A DNA stretch of 64,000 nucleotides from Hymenobacter nivis (lineage in GTDB: Bacteria; Bacteroidota; Bacteroidia; Cytophagales; Hymenobacteraceae), in contig NZ_RCYZ01000001.1 in NCBI RefSeq assembly GCF_006439025.1, positions 248,001 through 312,000 of the forward strand, read 5' to 3'. Position 1 is the stretch's first letter. The number at the start of each line of letters is the position of its first letter. The translations under genes were made by a program, and so were the position numbers. Below the pieces are notes generated by a model. It did not search any database, had not been told where the DNA came from, and worked only from the letters and a program-made list of their open reading frames with translations. Below are positions 41,433-51,200 of this stretch, piece after piece.

Positions 41433-42875
41433 ATGAGCCAACTTCCCGATGCGTCGTCCCGGCGCGATTTTGTTAAGAAAAGTACGCTGGCCGCGGCTTC
41501 GTTTTTCATCGTGCCGCGCTTTGTGTTGGGCGGCAAGGGCTACACCGCTCCCAGCGACCAACTCGTGATTGCTGGCATCGGCGCGGGCGGCAAGGGCGAG
41601 AGCGACATCGCCATGTTTGCCAAAACCGGCAAGGCCCGCATTGCCTTCCTCTGCGACGTGGACGACCGCCGCGCGGCCAATTCGCGCAAGGCCTTTCCGC
41701 AGGCCAAGTACTACAAAGACTGGCGCAAGATGCTGGAGAAGGAGCGCAAGCACATCGACGCCGTGTCGGTATCGACGCCCGACCACAACCACGCCATGCC
41801 CGCCCTGGCGGCCATGCAGCTGGGCAAGCACGTGTACGTGCAGAAGCCGCTGACCCACGACATTTTCGAGGCCCGCACCCTCACCGAGGCGGCCCGCAAG
41901 TACCCCAAAGTGGTGACGCAGATGGGCAACCAGGGCTCATCCAACGACGGCGTGCGCCAGCTGATGGAGTGGTACGACGCCGGCACCATTGGCGACGTGC
42001 ACACCGTGTACTGCTGGACGGACCGGCCCGTGTGGCCCCAGGGCATTGCCTGGCCCACCACCAGCGCCCCCGTGCCCGCCGAGTTGGACTGGGACCTGTG
42101 GCTGGGCACGGCGCCCAAGCGCGACTACGTGGACAAGCTGGTGCCCTTCAACTGGCGCGGCTGGTGGGAATACGGCACCGGGGCCCTCGGCGACATGGGC
42201 TGCCACCTGATGGAAGCCCCCTTCCGGGTGCTCGACCTGGAGTACGCCAACGCGGTGCAGGCCAGCGTGGGCAGCGTGTACGTGGATGAGTTTAAGCGCG
42301 GCTACTTCCCCGACGGCTGCCCCCCCAGCAGCCACGTCACGCTCACGTTCCCCAAAACCGCCAAAACCAAGCAGGACATCACCATGCACTGGATGGACGG
42401 CGGCATCCAGCCCGAGCGCCCCGACGAGCTGGGCGCCAACGAGCTGTTTGGCGACGGCGGTAACGGCATCCTCTTCATCGGCGACAAGGGCAAGATGATG
42501 GCCAGCACCTACGCCGAAAATCCGCGCCTGCTCCCCCTCTCGCGCAACGAAGAGGTGAAGGTGCCCCAGACCCTGGCCCGCGTGCCCGGCCAGGCCAACG
42601 GCCACTACGGCCAGTGGGTAGAGGCCTGCCTGGCCGGCGCCGGCAAAACCAAGCTCAGCTCGCCCTTCGCCCTGGCGGGGCCCCTCACCGAGGCCCTGCT
42701 GATGGCCAATCTGGCCGTGCGCGGCTACGACCTGCGCAAGCCCAAGGCCGCGGGCCAGGGCTTCGACTACCCCGGCCGCGGCCGCAAGTTGCTCTGGGAC
42801 AACAGCCAGATGCGCATCACCAACCTCGACGAGGTCAACCAGTTTGTGAAGCGCGACTACCGCACCGGCTGGTAA
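41433..42875 (+). CDS. Gfo/Idh/MocA-family oxidoreductase with Tat signal
   Basis: 480 residues. The twin-arginine signal SSRRDFVKKSTLAAASFF points to export of a folded, cofactor-loaded protein. The Rossmann part has LVIAGIGAGGKGESD, AFLCDVDDRRAA and SVSTPDHNHAMPAL. The dinucleotide-sugar signature VYVQKPLTHDIFEAR gives the catalytic Lys-Pro, followed by the TQMGNQGSS and GALGDMGCHLMEAPF segments with the second His. Such periplasmic members act on sugars or sugar derivatives with tightly bound NAD(H), sometimes as redox-assisted glycosidases. It stands alone between the phosphoesterase gene and the tRNA. Confidence 0.9.
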   Translation: MSQLPDASSRRDFVKKSTLAAASFFIVPRFVLGGKGYTAPSDQLVIAGIGAGGKGESDIAMFAKTGKARIAFLCDVDDRRAANSRKAFPQAKYYKDWRKMLEKERKHIDAVSVSTPDHNHAMPALAAMQLGKHVYVQKPLTHDIFEARTLTEAARKYPKVVTQMGNQGSSNDGVRQLMEWYDAGTIGDVHTVYCWTDRPVWPQGIAWPTTSAPVPAELDWDLWLGTAPKRDYVDKLVPFNWRGWWEYGTGALGDMGCHLMEAPFRVLDLEYANAVQASVGSVYVDEFKRGYFPDGCPPSSHVTLTFPKTAKTKQDITMHWMDGGIQPERPDELGANELFGDGGNGILFIGDKGKMMASTYAENPRLLPLSRNEEVKVPQTLARVPGQANGHYGQWVEACLAGAGKTKLSSPFALAGPLTEALLMANLAVRGYDLRKPKAAGQGFDYPGRGRKLLWDNSQMRITNLDEVNQFVKRDYRTGW

Positions 42876-42878
42876 AGC

Positions 42879-42928
42879 CGGCGGCGGCGGCAGCGGGGCC
42901 CCGGCTTGGGGCTCTGCCGCCGCCGCCG
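42879..42928 (+). terminator. GC-rich hairpin after the oxidoreductase gene
   Basis: Fifteen-base arms CGGCGGCGGCGGCAG (42879-42893) and CTGCCGCCGCCGCCG (42914-42928) are exact complements around a 20-base loop that itself contains GGGGCCCC. It starts 4 bases after the stop codon. A short T-rich stretch (TATGTTTG) follows. It probably ends the oxidoreductase transcript before the tRNA. Confidence 0.6.
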
Positions 42929-42945
42929 TATGTTTGCCCGCACTT

Positions 42946-43019
42946 GGGGGATTAGCTCAGCTGGCTAGAGCGGTTGCTCCGCAAGCAACAGGTCATCGGT
43001 TCGACTCCGATATTCTCCA
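42946..43019 (+). tRNA. tRNA-Ala (anticodon CGC)
   Basis: A full cloverleaf is visible: acceptor GGGGGAT pairs with ATTCTCC (with G3-U70, the alanine identity pair), TA, D-arm GCTC-AGCTGGCTA-GAGC, anticodon arm GTTGC-TCCGCAA-GCAAC, variable AGGTC, and T-arm ATCGG-TTCGACT-CCGAT, discriminator A. Loop positions 34-36 read CGC, decoding GCG Ala. Position 33 is C rather than the almost universal U. CCA is not encoded (ACAA follows). The gene stands alone. Confidence 0.92.
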
Positions 43020-43020
43020 C

Positions 43021-43057
43021 AAAAAATGCCCCGGCCGGTTGGCGCGGGGCATTTTTT
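43021..43057. terminator. Bidirectional terminator between tRNA-Ala and the LacI gene
   Basis: Arms AAAAAATGCCCCG (43021-43033) and CGGGGCATTTTTT (43045-43057) are exact complements around an 11-base loop. A- and T-runs on both sides allow termination of the tRNA on the plus strand and of the LacI gene, which ends 25 bases away, on the minus strand. Confidence 0.9.
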
Positions 43058-43082
43058 GTGGGCCAGGGCGCTGCCCGAGGCC

Positions 43083-44165
43083 CTATTCGCCCACGTAGTA
43101 GCGCAGGTTTTCCTTGGTGATGATGTCGAGCGGCAGGTATTTCAGCGGGGGCACTTCCTTCTTGAACACCAGCTGGTCGGCCAGGGCGAACACGCCCTGG
43201 TAGCCCTGCTCGTGCGGGTTTTGGTTGATGAGGAAATCAATCACGTTCTCGTGGAGGAAGTGGATGTTTTTTTCCAGCAGGTCGTAGCCCACCAGGCGCA
43301 CGTCTTCGCGGTGGTAGGCCTGGAGGTAGGGCGCAATTTCGTAGGCCTTGGACGTGCTCACGAAGATGCCGCGCAGCTGCACGGTTTCGTCGTCGAGCAG
43401 GCGGTTGAGCTGCCGGGCAAACGAAGGGTCGGTCGGGTCGGGCAGGGCGATGCTGACCACGTTGGCGGGGGCCCCCGGGGCCCCGGGGGCGGGGGCGGGC
43501 AGCTGGGCAAAGTAGTCGCGGAAGCCCCGCTCCTTCTGCGTCACGTGCAGCGAGTTGGCAATGTCTTCGGCGATGTGCGCAATGAGGTAGGTGCCCGGCT
43601 CGGCCTGCCCGAACTGCACCAGCTTGCCCGCCAAAAACCCGCTCTGGTACGAGTCCTGCCCCACGTAGCTCAGCGCGGGCAGCTCGGCGATGTAGGTATT
43701 GAAGAGCACGTAGGGAATACTTTCCGCCTGCCAACGCGCAAAAAACGCCAGCGACTCGCGGTAGAACAGCGGCGCGATGAGGATGCCGTCGGGCGCGGAT
43801 TGGGTGGCCGCCTCGGCCTGGGCCACAAACGAGGCCACCTCCGTGAGCTCGTAGGGGTACATCGTGACGGTGACGCCGTACTGCTTGAGCTCCTTGGCAG
43901 CCTTGCCGATGCCGTCCCACGGGGCCTGCCAGTAGGGGTCGATGAGGTGGTCGGGCTGCACCACGGCCAGCTGGTAGGTGCGGTTCGAGCCCAGGGCGCG
44001 GGCAATGAGGTTGGGCTCGTAGTCGAGCTCCTCCATCATGCGCAGCACCTTCTGCCGCACTTTTTCCGAAACCCGCCCCCGGTTGTGGAGCACCCGGTCC
44101 ACGGTGCCGACCGATACGTTGGCCTTGGCGGCAATGTCCTTGATGCGTACCGCACTCTTTTCCAT
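43083..44165 (-). CDS. LacI/GalR-family transcriptional regulator (divergent from amino-sugar operon)
   Basis: 360 residues from ATG at 44165; in-frame codons upstream add 25 residues of non-family sequence. The DNA-binding part has VRIKDIAAKANVSVGTVDRVLH, VRQKVLRMMEELDYEPNLIARAL. The effector domain has QLAVVQPDHLIDPYWQAPWDG, PDGILIAPLF, VGQDSYQSGFLAGKL and DVRLVGYDLLEKN. VGTVDRVLH with the later VIDFLINQNP segment marks the subgroup with sugar-binding-protein-like domains. It is transcribed away from NagB-LmbE, and the gap holds two phased palindromes, so it likely regulates that operon in response to an amino sugar. Confidence 0.92.
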   Translation of the reverse strand: MEKSAVRIKDIAAKANVSVGTVDRVLHNRGRVSEKVRQKVLRMMEELDYEPNLIARALGSNRTYQLAVVQPDHLIDPYWQAPWDGIGKAAKELKQYGVTVTMYPYELTEVASFVAQAEAATQSAPDGILIAPLFYRESLAFFARWQAESIPYVLFNTYIAELPALSYVGQDSYQSGFLAGKLVQFGQAEPGTYLIAHIAEDIANSLHVTQKERGFRDYFAQLPAPAPGAPGAPANVVSIALPDPTDPSFARQLNRLLDDETVQLRGIFVSTSKAYEIAPYLQAYHREDVRLVGYDLLEKNIHFLHENVIDFLINQNPHEQGYQGVFALADQLVFKKEVPPLKYLPLDIITKENLRYYVGE

Positions 44166-44728
44166 ACTACTAACTGCTGCTCTGCACGGCGCGCGCACTT
44201 GGCCGCAGCGCCCCCTGCGTAGGGAAGCCGCAGCCGCCAAGCGGGCGCGCCGGCCCTATAAAACTCCTTAAAGCTACCGCTTAATGCCACCCCGGGGCCC
44301 CGGCGCTGCCGCAATGACGAAGAACGGGGCCCGTGGTTGCCGCCCGGCTGCTTTTTCTCCTGCTGGGGGCCCCGGGCCGGGGGGCGGCGGGCCCGGGGGC
44401 CCAAAGTGCGGTGTGCGCGCACACTCCGAAGGAAAAAGCTTGCGTGTGCGCACACATTATTTTGTCATGTGCTTGCTTTGCTTGCGCGGCCGGCTTAAGT
44501 TTGAATCGGATAAACCATTATTTACTTAAATAATTCTATTGAGCCGCGCTTGCCTGCTCCTGACGGCCGTGCCGGCGCTACGGCCCAGGTTGCCGCTACC
44601 CCGATCAGTGCCCGCCTGATTTATTGCTGGCCGCTGCGCGAGGGCCCCCGGGGCCCCTGGTTTTTCGCCAGCGCCGCCGCCCTGCTTCGTTCTGAAAACT
44701 CCGCTTTTTTACTCTCGAAAATTCAGCC
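44166..44728. promoter_or_regulatory. Divergent control region of LacI regulator and nagB operon
   Basis: The 563-base gap is GC-rich at its ends and AT-richer at 44456-44540. TAAGTTTG at 44496-44503 fits the Bacteroidota -7 consensus TAnnTTTG for the rightward operon; a TTTG at 44477-44480 lies a little close to be an ideal -33 element. Two palindromes stand just upstream (own entry). The start-proximal 180 bases before nagB show no gene. Confidence 0.5.
44411..44455. promoter_or_regulatory. Twin palindromic operator sites, 32 bp apart
   Basis: GTGTGCGCGCACAC (44411-44424) and GTGTGCGCACAC (44444-44455) are both perfect palindromes with the same GTGTGCG and CGCACAC ends. Their centres are 32 bp apart, about three helical turns, so two dimers would sit on the same DNA face. 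They lie upstream of the TAAGTTTG promoter element and between the LacI gene and nagB. Confidence 0.65.
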
Positions 44729-46645
44729 ATGGAAGTATTGAATTACTCGGAAACCACGTTTGAGAAGCTGCCGGTCACCGTTTTTGAAACGCCGCAGGAA
44801 GGCGCCATCTACGTGGCCCACGAGATTGCCGCACTGATCCGGGCCAAGCAGGCCCGCGGCGAGCAGGCCGTGCTGGGCCTGGCCACCGGCTCGTCGCCCA
44901 TCGGCGTGTACAAGGAGCTGGTCCGGCTGCACCGCGAGGAAGGCCTCAGCTTCCAGAACGTGGTCACCTTCAACCTCGACGAGTACTACCCCATGCAGCC
45001 CGACGAGCTGCAGAGCTACGTTTATTTCATGCACGAGCAGCTGTTCGACCACGTCGACATCCGGCCCGAAAACGTGCACATCCCCGACGGCACGCTGCCC
45101 ATCGAGCAGGTAAAGGCTTACTGCCAGGCCTACGACAAGCTCATTGAGGACTGCGGCGGCCTCGACTTGCAGCTGCTCGGCATCGGGCGCACCGGGCACA
45201 TCGGCTTCAACGAGCCGGGCTCGGCCAGCACCTCGGCCACGCGCCTGGTTAAGCTGGACCCCTTGACGATTACCGACGCGGCCAAGGACTTCATCAAGGA
45301 GGAATACGTGCCGCTGCGGGCCCTCACCATGGGCGTGGGCACCATCACCAAGGCCCGCCAGATCATCCTGCTGGCCTGGGGCGAAGGGAAGGCCAAAATC
45401 CTCCAGGAAACGGTGGAAGGCAAGATTTCGGACGCCGTGCCGGCTTCCTTCTTGCAGCAGCACCCCCACACCCGCGTGGTGGTGGACCAGTGGGCCGCCC
45501 TGGAGCTGACGCGCATCAAAACGCCCTGGCTGGTGGGCATGTGCGCCTGGGACGACGCCCTCATCCGCCGGGCCGTTATCTGGCTGAGCCTCAAGATGGA
45601 AAAGCCCATCCTCAAGCTCACCGACGAAGACTACAAAGACGGCAGCCTGAGCGACCTGCTGGTGGAATCGGGCAGCGCTTACAGCCTCAACATCCGGGTG
45701 TTCAACGGCATTCAGCACACCATCACGGGCTGGCCGGGCGGCAAGCCCAACTCGAACGACGACAAGCGCCCCGAGCGCGCCCTGCCGGCCCACAAGCGGG
45801 TGCTCATCTTCTCGCCCCACCCCGACGACGACGTGATTTCGATGGGCGGCACGCTGCTGCGCCTCGTCGACCAGGGCCACGACGTGCACGTGGCCTACCA
45901 GACCAGCGGCAACATCGCCGTGTTCGACGACGACGCGCGCCGCTTCGCCGACTTCGCCCTGGACTTTGCGCAGAAGTCGGGCGTGGGCGCCAACAAGATG
46001 CAGAAAGAGCACGCCGAAGTGGTGGAGTTCCTCGGCCACAAGAAGCTCGGCGAGGAAGACAGCCCGCTGGTGCAGGACATCAAGGCCCTGATTCGGAAGG
46101 GCGAGGCCGCCGCGGCCTGCCGCTTCTGCGGCGTGAAGGACGAGAACGTGCACTTCATGAACATGCCGTTTTACGAAACCGGGCAGGTGAAGAAGAAGCC
46201 CCTGGGCGAGGCCGACATCCAGGCCGTGGTGGACATTTTACAGGAAATCCGGCCCCACCAGATCTTCGCCGCCGGCGACCTGCGCGACCCGCACGGCACG
46301 CACAAGGTGTGCCTCGACGCCATTTTTGCCGCCCTGGCGCGCCTCAAGGGCACGGAGGCCTGGCTCGACGACTGCTACCTGTGGCTCTACCGCGGGGCCT
46401 GGCAGGAGTGGGACGTGCAGGACATTGAGATGGCCGTGCCCATCAGCCCCGAGGAGCTGATGCGCAAGCGCCAGGCCATTTTCAAGCACCAGTCGCAGAA
46501 GGACAGCGCCGTGTTCCCCGGCAACGACAAGCGCGAGTTCTGGCAGCGCTCGGAAGACCGCAACCGCGCCACCGCCGAGCGCTACGACCAGCTCGGCCTG
46601 GCCGAGTACGAGGCCATGGAAGCGTTCGTTCGCTACAGGTTTTAG
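44729..46645 (+). CDS. nagB: Glucosamine-6-phosphate deaminase fused to PIG-L/LmbE deacetylase domain
   Basis: 638 residues. Residues about 1-260 are NagB: GLATGSSPIGVYKELVRLH, TFNLDEYYPM, GIGRTGHIGFNEPGSAS and GVGTITKARQIILLAWGEGKA. From about 355 a PIG-L/LmbE domain has SPHPDDDVISMGGTLLRL (His364, metal-binding HPDD) and DLRDPHGTHKVCLDAI. The linker carries FNGIQHTITGWPGGKPNSND. NagB converts glucosamine-6-P to fructose-6-P and ammonia; a PIG-L domain typically removes acetyl groups, and may deacetylate GlcNAc-6-P in place of a separate NagA, though its activity is not proven. This two-domain form is common in Bacteroidota. Confidence 0.93.
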   Translation: MEVLNYSETTFEKLPVTVFETPQEGAIYVAHEIAALIRAKQARGEQAVLGLATGSSPIGVYKELVRLHREEGLSFQNVVTFNLDEYYPMQPDELQSYVYFMHEQLFDHVDIRPENVHIPDGTLPIEQVKAYCQAYDKLIEDCGGLDLQLLGIGRTGHIGFNEPGSASTSATRLVKLDPLTITDAAKDFIKEEYVPLRALTMGVGTITKARQIILLAWGEGKAKILQETVEGKISDAVPASFLQQHPHTRVVVDQWAALELTRIKTPWLVGMCAWDDALIRRAVIWLSLKMEKPILKLTDEDYKDGSLSDLLVESGSAYSLNIRVFNGIQHTITGWPGGKPNSNDDKRPERALPAHKRVLIFSPHPDDDVISMGGTLLRLVDQGHDVHVAYQTSGNIAVFDDDARRFADFALDFAQKSGVGANKMQKEHAEVVEFLGHKKLGEEDSPLVQDIKALIRKGEAAAACRFCGVKDENVHFMNMPFYETGQVKKKPLGEADIQAVVDILQEIRPHQIFAAGDLRDPHGTHKVCLDAIFAALARLKGTEAWLDDCYLWLYRGAWQEWDVQDIEMAVPISPEELMRKRQAIFKHQSQKDSAVFPGNDKREFWQRSEDRNRATAERYDQLGLAEYEAMEAFVRYRF

Positions 46646-46723
46646 GGCCCCGGGGCTACTTTTGGGGTCCCGGCCGCCTGCGTGGCGGTTCGGGGCCCCT
46701 CCTTTCCTCTTCTCCATCATTGC

Positions 46724-48001
46724 ATGAAAGACAGCAAAGCCACCGTCGTTCCACCCCTGGTCATCATCGGGGCCCTGTTTTTCATCTTCGGGTTCATCAC
46801 CTGGCTCAACGGCACGCTCATACCGTTCCTGAAAATTGCCTGCGAACTCACCTACGCGCAGGCGTTGCTCGTCACGTTTGCCTTCTACATCGCCTACGTG
46901 TTTCTGGCGCTGCCCTCCTCGTTTATTCTCCAGAAAACAGGTTTTAAGAACGGCATGGCGCTGGGGCTGGTGGTGATGGCGGGCGGGGCCCTGGTGTTTG
47001 TGCCGGCGGCGCAGGCCCGCTCCTACCCGTTGTTTCTGGTGGGCCTCTTCATTCAGGGGGCCGGGCTGGCGCTGCTCCAAACGGCCTCCAACCCCTACGC
47101 CACCATCCTGGGGCCCCTGGAGAGCGCCGCCAAGCGCATCAGCATCCTGGGCATCTGCAACAAAGTGGCCGGGGCCCTCAGCCCCATCGTCATCGGGGCG
47201 GTGGTGCTGAAGGGGGCCGAAGAGCTGGAAAAGCAGCTGGCGGGCCCCATCTCGCCGGCGGCGAAAGAAGCCCTGCTGCAACAGCTGGCCGGGCGCGTCA
47301 TCACCCCCTACCTCGTCATGGCGGCGGCGCTGGTGGTGCTGGCCGTGCTCATCCGGGCGTCGGGGCTGCCAGAGGTGCAGGCCGGTGCCGCCGGCCCGGC
47401 GGCCGCAGCCCCCGAGCCAACGGGCAGCATCTGGCAGCACCCGCACCTGCTGCTGGGGGCCCTGGCCATGTTTCTCTACGTGGGGGCCGAGGTCATTGCC
47501 GGCGACACCATCATCCAATACGGTCGGTCGCAGGGCATTAGCCTCGACGTGGCCCGCAATTTCACGTCCTTCACCCTGGCGGCCATGCTGGTGGGCTACG
47601 TCGTGGGCATCGTGGCCATACCGCGCTACGTGACGCAGCAAACGGCCCTGCGCCTCTGCACGTTCGTGGGCCTGGCCTTCACGGCCGGCATCGTGCTCAC
47701 GCACGGCCTGGCGTCGGTGGCGTGCGTGGCGCTGCTGGGCCTGGCCAACGCGCTGATGTGGCCGGCCATTTTCCCGCTCAGCATCAAGGGCTTGGGCAAC
47801 CTGACGGAGCGCGGCTCGGCCCTGGTGGTCATGGGCATCGGGGGCGGGGCGGTGCTGCCTTACCTGTACGGCAAGCTGACGGAGGTGCTGGGCCTGCAAA
47901 ATGCCTACCTGCTGCTGGTTCCGTGCTACCTCTACATTCTGTTCTTTGCCCTCAAAGGCCACACCTACCGGCCCAAGCCCGTGCTGGCCGCGGCTGCGTA
48001 G
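46724..48001 (+). CDS. MFS sugar transporter, NagP/GlcP-type (FucP relative)
   Basis: 425 residues from ATG 46724 with 12 predicted helices. FFIFGFITWLNGTLIPFLKIACEL and GAGLALLQTASNPYATILGP are marks of the FucP/GluP/NagP group; the TASNPY motif replaces the TAANPY of FucP. It follows nagB by 78 bases on the same strand. Uptake of GlcNAc (NagP) is most likely, with glucose/galactose as an alternative. With the GH20 enzyme and NagB-LmbE it would complete amino-sugar use. Confidence 0.87.
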   Translation: MKDSKATVVPPLVIIGALFFIFGFITWLNGTLIPFLKIACELTYAQALLVTFAFYIAYVFLALPSSFILQKTGFKNGMALGLVVMAGGALVFVPAAQARSYPLFLVGLFIQGAGLALLQTASNPYATILGPLESAAKRISILGICNKVAGALSPIVIGAVVLKGAEELEKQLAGPISPAAKEALLQQLAGRVITPYLVMAAALVVLAVLIRASGLPEVQAGAAGPAAAAPEPTGSIWQHPHLLLGALAMFLYVGAEVIAGDTIIQYGRSQGISLDVARNFTSFTLAAMLVGYVVGIVAIPRYVTQQTALRLCTFVGLAFTAGIVLTHGLASVACVALLGLANALMWPAIFPLSIKGLGNLTERGSALVVMGIGGGAVLPYLYGKLTEVLGLQNAYLLLVPCYLYILFFALKGHTYRPKPVLAAAA

Positions 48002-48161
48002 CGCCGCCCTGGGGCCCTCCGCGGGCATTTCGCCACTGCGGCAGGGCCCCCAGGTGCGCCGCCCGGACCCCCGAAAAACCTGCTTCCCATTGCTCCTGCA
48101 AAACTAGGCCCGGGGCATTAGCGAGCTGATTAACAGAAATTGATTAATTTGTTAACTAAAC

Positions 48162-48186
48162 AGTCAATTTCTCTCATCAATTGACT
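48162..48186. promoter_or_regulatory. Inverted repeat in the AT-rich leader of the second susC
   Basis: AGTCAATT (48162-48169) and AATTGACT (48179-48186) flank nine bases. They lie about 100 bases upstream of the susC start in an AT-rich block at 48115-48185 that also contains GATTAATTTG, close to the Bacteroidota -7 element. It is a candidate regulator site. Confidence 0.4.
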
Positions 48187-48291
48187 ACCTTCTCCTTACC
48201 AGCCAAGGCAGAAAGCAGTTAACCTCCCCTATTGTACTTTTTCCCACCCCCTTGCCTTTTAATCGCCCATTCACCAAACCCCCGAACAGTG

Positions 48292-51200
48292 ATGCAAAAA
48301 ACCTTACACCTAATAGTTCTACTCTTGCTGCTTTGCCGAGGGTATAGCTACGCCCAGGCAACCAAGATTGCGGGCAGAGTCGTCGGCTCAGACAACGCGC
48401 CCCTCATCGGGGTGAGCATCCAGGTGAGCGGCACCTCGCAGGGCACCACCACCGACGTGACCGGCAACTACGCCATCATGGCCCCGGGCAACGGCTCGCT
48501 GGTGTTCTCCTACGTGGGCTACCTGCCGCAGACGGTGGCCATCGGCGACCGCTCGACCATTAACGTGGTGCTGGCCAACGACAACAAGGAGCTCGGCGAA
48601 GTCGTGGTGACGGCGCTGGGCATCAAGAAGGACGAGCGCAAGCTTGGCTATGCCGTGACCAAAGTGGAAGGCGGCCCGCTCGCGATAGCCCGCGAAACCA
48701 ACGTGGCCAACTCGCTCGAAGGCCGAGTGGCCGGCCTGAACGTGGGCGGCACCAGTGGGGGCCCCGGCTCATCGGCGCGCCTCAACATCCGGGGCGTGAC
48801 GTCGTTTTCGGGCACTTCCTCGCCGCTGATCGTCATCAACGGCGTGCCCATGGACAACACCGTGCGGGGCAGCGCCGGCGAGTGGGGCGGCGCCGACCTA
48901 GGCGACGGCATCAGCAACATCAACCCCGACGACATTGAAAACGTGACGGTGCTGAAGGGCTCGACCGCTTCGGCCCTGTACGGGGCCCGGGCGGCCAACG
49001 GCGTGATTCAGATTACGACCAAGACCGGCTCGCGCACCAAAACCACGATTGAGTACAACACCAACCTGCAGTTTGACCGGGCGGTGAACAACACGGACTT
49101 CCAGGACGTGTACGGTCAGGGCAGCCAGGGCCTGCGGCCCACCGACAAGGCCTCGGCCATTGTATCGGGCAACACGGCCTGGGGCCAGCGGCTGGACGGC
49201 GCGCCGACCGTCGGCATCGACGGCCAGCAATACGCCTACTCGGCAGTGAAGGGCAACATCAACAATTTCTACCGCGTGGGGCCCTCCTTCACCAACACGG
49301 TGGCAATTTCGGGCGGTGGCGACAAGGGCACTTACCGCCTGTCGGTGTCGAACCTGGACAACAAGTCCATCCTGCGCAACAGCGGCCTGACGCGCCGCAC
49401 CGTGAACTTCAACACGGCCTACGACCTGACCAAGAAGCTGAGCTTCAACCTGTCGGCCAGCTACATCGACCAGAACGACCAGAACCGGCCCCAGCTCAGC
49501 GACTCGCCCCTGAACGCCAACAACATCCTGTTCCTGGCCCCCAACATCAACCAGTCTACCCTGGCCCCCGGCTTCGACCCCAACAACAACGGCCTGGAAA
49601 CGGCTTGGAACGTGGACAGCTACGCCACCAACCCGTGGTTTGTGGTGAACCAGTTCGTAAACAACGTGTCGCGCAAGCGCCTCATTAGCTCGCTTTCGGC
49701 CCGGTACGCCTTCACCGACTACCTGTTTTTGCAAGGCCGCATCGGCTACGACTACTCCAGCGACCGCCGCTTTGGCGTGACGCCCTACGGCACGCTGTAC
49801 TCGACCGCCGGCGAGGGGGCCCTCGACAACCTGACCCTGGGCAGCCGCCTCGAGATGAACTCCGACGCCTTGCTCTCGTTCAACAAGAGCCTCAACCAAG
49901 ACTTCTCCATCAGCGCCAGCGTGGGGGCCAACTACCGCCGCAACAAGTTTGAGAGCAGCCGCTTGTCCGGCGGGCAGTTCATTGTGCCCTACCTGTACAC
50001 GCCATCCAACGTGCGCATCGCCAACCGCCCCGAGTACCAGTTCTCGGAGCTGGTAACGCCCTCGCTCTACTACACCGCCGACTTCACCTACCGCTTCCTG
50101 ACCCTGAGCACGACCGGCCGCTACGACCGCTTCTCGTCGCTGCCCAACGGCAACCGCAGCATCTTCACGCCGTCGGTGGCGGGCAGCTTCATCTTCTCCG
50201 ACCTGCTCGACTCGCCGGCCCTGAGCTACGGCAAGCTGCGCGCCTCCTACGCCAAGACCAGCGGCGAGGCCGCCAACCCGTACCTGACGCAACAGTACTA
50301 CAACATCGGTAACCCCATCAACGGCGTGCCGCGTGCTAACACCAGCTCGACGCTGCCCAACGCCAACCTGCGCCCCTACAACCTGCGCGAATTTGAAATC
50401 GGCACAGAGCTGAAGTTCCTCAATAACCGCATTGGGGTGGACCTGGCGTACTTCAACCGCAAAACCACCGGTGAGATTGTGAACGCCTCCCTCTCGGTAG
50501 CCACGGGCTACGAGGGCACCACCGTGAACCTGGGCTCGACCCTGAACCGCGGCGTAGAGCTGGCCCTGACGCTGGTGCCCATCAAGCGCGGCGCCTTCAC
50601 CTGGACCTCGTCGTTCAACTTCACCAAGCTGCACAACGAAGTGCTCGACATCGACGGCGGCGCCAACAACCCGCTGCAAACCGGCACCTACCGCCCCATG
50701 AACGCCAACATCGGCATCGTGAAGGGCCTCCCCATCTCGCAGGTGCGGGCATACGACTACAAGCGCGACGCCAGCGGCAACGTGATTGTGGGCGCTGATG
50801 GCATTCCGCTGCGCGGCGACCTGAAGCCCATGGGCTCGGGCATTGCCAACCTGTACGGCGGCTTCAACAACGATTTCACCTTCAAGAACTTCAACCTGTC
50901 GTTCCTGATTGACTACAAGTTCAACAACAAGATCCTCTCGGCCACCGAGTACTACTCGTACACCCGCGGCCTGAACCAGGCCACGCTGACCGGCCGCGAA
51001 ACCGGCGTAGTAGCTGCCGGCGTGACGGAAAGCGGCGCGGTGAACACGGTGGTGGTGCCCGCCTACACCTACTACCCCACCCTGGCCAGCAACGTGTCGG
51101 CCCTGTCGGTGCTCGACGGTAGCTTCATCAAGTTCCGCCAGCTGTCGTTCGGCTACAACTTCAACCAGAGCCTGCTGGCGCGCACGCCGTTCCAAAATAT

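Noticed and set aside
42879-42928. CGG/CCG triplet repeats as a microsatellite
   Set aside because: The two arms are complementary and sit right after a stop codon, so a hairpin terminator explains them better than repeat expansion.
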